From Chitinophaga silvatica (GTDB lineage: Bacteria; Bacteroidota; Bacteroidia; Chitinophagales; Chitinophagaceae), in the NCBI RefSeq assembly GCF_003419895.1, contig NZ_QPMM01000002.1, positions 806,001 to 870,000 of the forward strand: DNA of 64,000 bases. The letters run 5' to 3'. Positions 62,201 to 64,000 of the stretch are shown piece by piece (within the stretch, counting starts at the first letter, position 1; every line of letters begins with the position of its first letter). The notes below the pieces were generated by a model that was not told where the DNA came from, ran no database searches, and was given only the letters and a program-made list of their open reading frames with translations. The position numbers and the translations under genes were made by a program.

Positions 62201-62337
62201 GGTGATGCGGAACGAATGGCACTTGCATAGGCATTGGTGGATGCAGCTAATGTGCCGGCTACAACCGAGCAAACTGCGGCCATCTTCGCCAGTCTGGAAA
62301 TGCGAAGGCCATTCTCAATATGAATCCTGTAATCCAT
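59239..62337 (-). CDS. SusC/RagA-type TonB-dependent transporter (third pair)
   Basis: A 1032-residue transporter. The signal region is long (about 1-38, hydrophobic core MAAVCSVVAGTLAASTNAYA). The carboxypeptidase-like domain follows (VSGIVKDAAGTPMPGVVVAV to VINVTLQQDVRT, about 54-127), then the plug with VVVKDGYRVTT, LQGQIAGLSAPTTSGQPGAA, IRIRGLGSLS and NDIESIDVLKDAAATALYG. The barrel ends TLGINVGF. Its leader is about 270 nt if the promoter at 62620-62649 is right. Confidence 0.94.
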   Translation of the reverse strand: MDYRIHIENGLRISRLAKMAAVCSVVAGTLAASTNAYASAIRSASPLSYTVMSVSGIVKDAAGTPMPGVVVAVAGTSQAAVTDDQGRYHFNQVPDGATLVFKMLGYVTIERPADKNVINVTLQQDVRTLNEVVVKDGYRVTTVAASTSAIGSVNSKVMENKPFATFGQTLQGQIAGLSAPTTSGQPGAALDIRIRGLGSLSLNSNPLIVIDGMIVNSGKLGYNMTTANALSGLNQNDIESIDVLKDAAATALYGSRGSTGVIIITTKRGKSGKTQVRVDVEKGFSSQMAPPAAGRPLSGPQYAELFREALKNGGATQADIDSKAESYGLNSGKYYDWYDLVTRQGQQQQYNVSFNGGTEKTKIFGSAGYYNQEATTIGADLKRISGLFNFDHELNKRMTLSAGINVSNVGQNTPTSTNYSSNPTWASRALRPFQRPYNDDGSINSNTQGETNFSSIYNPLWIVKNDKKYLSETRLLGNIKLKWNIWDKLNYTSYFSSDYNTLEETSFFNSTMGEYAGQKGRSKNYYVRYFNWLTRNQFDYRYDFKGVENFYATAAVGYEAQRSKEYLLAADGIGFPAAHDGLTALTNAATPVGTYGQYSNYSFVTLYGLLDVNYRNRFAINSSIRRDGSSRFAANNKYANFYSIGGTWNVHQEEFFKQQHILSFLKLRSSYGTTGNANLGNYDWVPQASYGATFGYAGLNGQQYNVIGNIDLRWETAKKFDVGADFGFANDRFMLTVDYYRNNIDGLIRQVPTSYTTGFGAVNQNLGAMMNKGWEFTLKGDVVRYNDFTWYTNFNLAMNRNEITRLPANTPVLNNLYYLKEGYNYSTYYMKEYAGADPENGDPLYYTDGTHSSKTNNIANAQYVVLDRQAIPKYTGGFNNVFSYKGITLGVDFTYNLGYWVSSNQDVYFTNGSNYLYNKYQYIYDNRWTHQGQETYVPKFTTKSDNSVSTYRLYKGDHIRLKNISLGYDFKNINIIRQWGVNKLYVYGRATNLHTWTFDDRLPFDPEVSFGGADSQGMLQFKTYTLGINVGF

Positions 62338-62609
62338 ACGTGTTAAAATAGAAGATGAAGAAATGTTGATTTTGATTGATCGGCATACGTGCCCGACATG
62401 GGCAAAAAGGTGCGTGCGAAAAACGCGTGCATAGTCTAATTGTTGGCCATAGGCTTCCTTTTATATGTTAGTCAAATTTTTACCTCAATACAATACCGGC
62501 CCGTTTTTCAACGGGAAACTTTAAAAAGCAGCAATTAATAAGCGGATTGTCCTATTTCAGTAGGTAGTTTTTCCGACTCTAGTGGAATTACGCTGATTTT
62601 AATTCAATC

Positions 62610-62644
62610 TTTATGTAAACAAATATATAAGTTTTATGTAAACA
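62610..62644. promoter_or_regulatory. Direct repeats TTTATGTAAACA at the SusC promoter
   Basis: Two identical 12-bp copies (62610-62621 and 62633-62644), 23 bp apart, flank and partly overlap the predicted -7 box. A third TGTAAACA core occurs inverted at 62801-62808. They are candidates for a regulator site. Confidence 0.5.
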
Positions 62645-62649
62645 CAAAA
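62620..62649 (-). promoter_or_regulatory. Predicted promoter of the third SusCD pair
   Basis: Bottom strand TTTTG (62649-62645), a 17-bp spacer and TATATTTG (62627-62620). The spacer is two bases shorter than in the other promoters found here. Confidence 0.5.
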
Positions 62650-62821
62650 ATTTTATTTCTATTTTAATTTTTGTACTAGATAATTATGTGATAGCTTGAT
62701 TCTCAATAATATCATGATTTTCCACGTATAATGTCTGTAAGTAGCTTATGAAAATGTATACAAAATATTAAATGAGGAATCAGAGTGGTATTGAGCCATT
62801 TGTTTACAAAACAAGTTAAGT

Positions 62822-62853
62822 GCATAAAAAAAGCCACTCGCTTAGCAAGTGGT
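62822..62853 (-). terminator. Orphan terminator-like hairpin
   Basis: On the bottom strand, ACCACTTGC-TAA-GCGAGTGG followed by CTTTTTTTATG: an eight-bp stem with one wobble pair and a clean T-run. No gene on that strand ends here, so it may close a short transcript. Confidence 0.65.
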
Positions 62854-63007
62854 TTATCAATATTTTTTCCGATGACAAGTGGTAAAACGATAATGAGATT
62901 CTGAATATATCCTAACATGACTTGGTATTCAGCTAATGGAATAATAATTTATATTAAATTAGATGTTTCTGTTTTGCACTAAAAAACCTACAACCAAATA
63001 TTCCATT

Positions 63008-63535
63008 ATGAAGTATGTTTTACTAACAGCTGTAGTTGTTGGCAGCTTTCACTTTTCTCAGGCACAGATTACACCTCATCAATCAAAAGAGATAACACCT
63101 TACAAGGGCCGTGATCTCTCTCAGGAAAACAACAAACCAGCTGCTGTTGTAAACAGTACCCCAGGTACAACGTCAGGCTCTTCTGTTTCTAAGACAGTTG
63201 GTACAAAAGATTTACTGTTTTTTATCCGTAAATGGAAAACGGGGGTGACAGATGCATTTTATGTTACTACGACAGCTGGAGTTCAGACTATGGTGGTTAA
63301 CGTTAATGCACGTGTGAAGCCCCTCCATATTAATGCAGACGGAACTTATTACTGGGAGGCGTATGGAGAACAACGTCGCGGTCGCTGGACCACCACCGGG
63401 AAATCCGATTATCCGATTGTCCTGAAAAATGCAATCGAAAATAAGGATTGGTATGTTGCACGTCACGACAAAGGCAAAAACGCTATTTATATCTGGAATG
63501 GCGACGCAATAAGCTATACAGGCATACCATTGTAA
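63008..63535 (+). CDS. Small secreted hypothetical protein, 175 aa
   Basis: A protein with signal peptide MKYVLLTAVVVGSFHFSQAQ from the ATG at 63008; the longer frame from 62963 has no signal. A Ser/Thr/Pro-rich linker (about 45-68) precedes a compact strand-rich domain (about 70-175) with ADGTYYWEAYGEQRRGRW and a final IYIWNGDAISYTGIPL. The domain is not recognised. A strong terminator follows directly, and the gene stands alone. Confidence 0.7.
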   Translation: MKYVLLTAVVVGSFHFSQAQITPHQSKEITPYKGRDLSQENNKPAAVVNSTPGTTSGSSVSKTVGTKDLLFFIRKWKTGVTDAFYVTTTAGVQTMVVNVNARVKPLHINADGTYYWEAYGEQRRGRWTTTGKSDYPIVLKNAIENKDWYVARHDKGKNAIYIWNGDAISYTGIPL

Positions 63536-63542
63536 ATCACAA

Positions 63543-63579
63543 AAAAAGCCGTCTCTACAGCGTGGAGACGGCTTTTTTA
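63543..63579 (+). terminator. Intrinsic terminator after the 175-aa protein gene
   Basis: Nine-bp stem AGCCGTCTC/GAGACGGCT (63547-63555 with 63565-63573), nine-base loop, A-run before and six T after. It begins about eight bases after the stop codon. Confidence 0.92.
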
Positions 63580-63633
63580 ATAAATATTCAACCAGTGAAG
63601 GGGGGAGTTTGTAATAAACAAAACATTAGTACA

Positions 63634-63891
63634 ATGACTACCACCGATATCACTGTGTACATAGATGACAAACCTTACCGTTTTCATGTGAAGGTTGATG
63701 AACAGAACGAATCTACAACCTATTCGGTTGATCCTGTAACTGATACCCATCCTGATCCTGATTTTATTCCGGGACATCTGGAGTTTAACTATAATGGCAG
63801 CCTCACTCTAAAAGAGAAACTGAAAACAGTTGAACAGGAACAGATCGCTCGCCTCATCTGGCAGGAGATTCTGGATAAAATGAATCCATAA
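63634..63891 (+). CDS. Small hypothetical protein, 85 aa
   Basis: An 85-residue acidic cytoplasmic protein starting at the ATG at 63634 (the longer frame upstream runs through the terminator and is not real). It has a strand-like start MTTTDITVYIDDKPYRFHV, a proline- and aspartate-rich turn with a repeated Thr/Asp-Pro-Asp pattern around residue 45, and a final helix KTVEQEQIARLIWQEILDKM. No family is recognised. It converges on the DinB gene with a two-base gap. Confidence 0.6.
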   Translation: MTTTDITVYIDDKPYRFHVKVDEQNESTTYSVDPVTDTHPDPDFIPGHLEFNYNGSLTLKEKLKTVEQEQIARLIWQEILDKMNP

Positions 63892-63893
63892 CC

Positions 63894-64000
63894 TTAGTGT
63901 TCATAGAAAGCAGGAGGTTCTATACCTAAAGTTCTTAGGTAAACATACCCCTGTCCACGATGGTGAATTTCATTGTCGATAAAATAATTCAAAATAGAAA
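63894..64000 (-). CDS. DinB-family protein, C-terminal fragment at the window edge
   Basis: The last 34 codons of a gene that starts beyond the window. The peptide contains NYFIDNEIHHRGQGYVYLRT, followed by LGIEPPAFYEH and the stop codon TAA (complement of 63894-63896). The HHRGQ...YLR..G..PP..Y.H pattern is the C-terminal metal-binding helix of DinB/YfiT-like four-helix proteins. Members include thiol-dependent enzymes such as bacillithiol transferases. It is too short for an annotated frame but the match is clear. Confidence 0.85.
   Translation of the reverse strand, partial: SILNYFIDNEIHHRGQGYVYLRTLGIEPPAFYEH

Larger units (their letters stand above)
62338..63007. other. Divergent intergenic region between the third SusC gene and a small secreted protein gene
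   Basis: About 670 bp without a credible gene. It holds the predicted SusC promoter, three copies of TGTAAACA (two direct, one inverted), a hairpin CCCGTT/AACGGG (62500-62515), a small hairpin TGCCC/GGGCA (62390-62404) close to the SusC start, and an orphan terminator-like hairpin (62822-62853). Confidence 0.6.

Noticed and set aside
62712..62918. 68-codon leftward frame
   Set aside because: A terminator-like hairpin lies in the middle of it, and the composition is that of AT-rich intergenic DNA.

Overview
The window is AT-rich chromosomal DNA from a member of the Bacteroidota, most likely a Chitinophaga-like Chitinophagaceae. The evidence is three SusC/SusD pairs, many lipoproteins with a Cys-Lys-Lys or similar start after the lipobox, outer-membrane proteins ending in an aromatic residue, families nearly confined to this phylum (DUF4230, DUF6249, DUF4876, DUF6850), a bacillithiol-type thioredoxin-like protein (YtxJ), and promoters of the TTG / 19 bp / TAnnTTTG type. 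The genus is an inference. No rRNA, tRNA, CRISPR array, transposase or phage module was seen.

Region by region. 1-22045 is mostly housekeeping: an RRM RNA-binding protein cut by the window edge, an AraC regulator followed by GNAT and cupin genes, an S9 peptidase, a DMT transporter, an Mpl-like Mur ligase - exonuclease - polyprenol-phosphate glycosyltransferase operon, a small lipoprotein coupled to ytxJ, ubiX-aroQ, a HAD phosphatase, bioB, an M42 aminopeptidase, a UbiA-like membrane protein, an acyl-CoA carboxylase beta subunit and a LuxE-type acyl-protein synthetase. 22046-36981 is a long nutrient-uptake operon in which the unit SusC - SusD - FAS1 lipoprotein - extra surface lipoprotein occurs twice in tandem, with no degradative enzyme. 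37040-40817 carries a LacI regulator, with a CG-centred palindrome just upstream of its start codon, divergent from a myo-inositol oxygenase and an SSS-family symporter; together they look like an inositol-to-glucuronate module. 40993-43782 holds a TsdA-like dihaem cytochrome c and a surface lipoprotein behind a cobalamin riboswitch. 43939-49313 has a small membrane protein, a WG-repeat protein, an ECF sigma factor with a small membrane partner, and, divergently, a DUF6249 protein and a serine hydrolase. A perfect 64-bp palindrome lies between the two divergent units. 49380-56112 is a four-gene operon: TonB-dependent receptor, DUF4876 lipoprotein, DUF6850 barrel and MauG-type dihaem peroxidase. 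56298-62337 has a secreted coiled-coil protein and a third SusC/SusD pair. The window ends with two small genes and the 3' end of a DinB-family gene.

The least explained features are non-coding. Four long inverted repeats, at 3805-3890, 7729-7902, 17904-18105 and 40819-40993, belong to one family. Each sits immediately after a stop codon, and the two arms within a copy match each other better than they match other copies. The 64-bp perfect palindrome upstream of the ECF sigma gene is the second. Several start codons were moved because promoter or terminator signals lie inside the longest reading frame (bioB, the LuxE-like gene, the TonB receptor).
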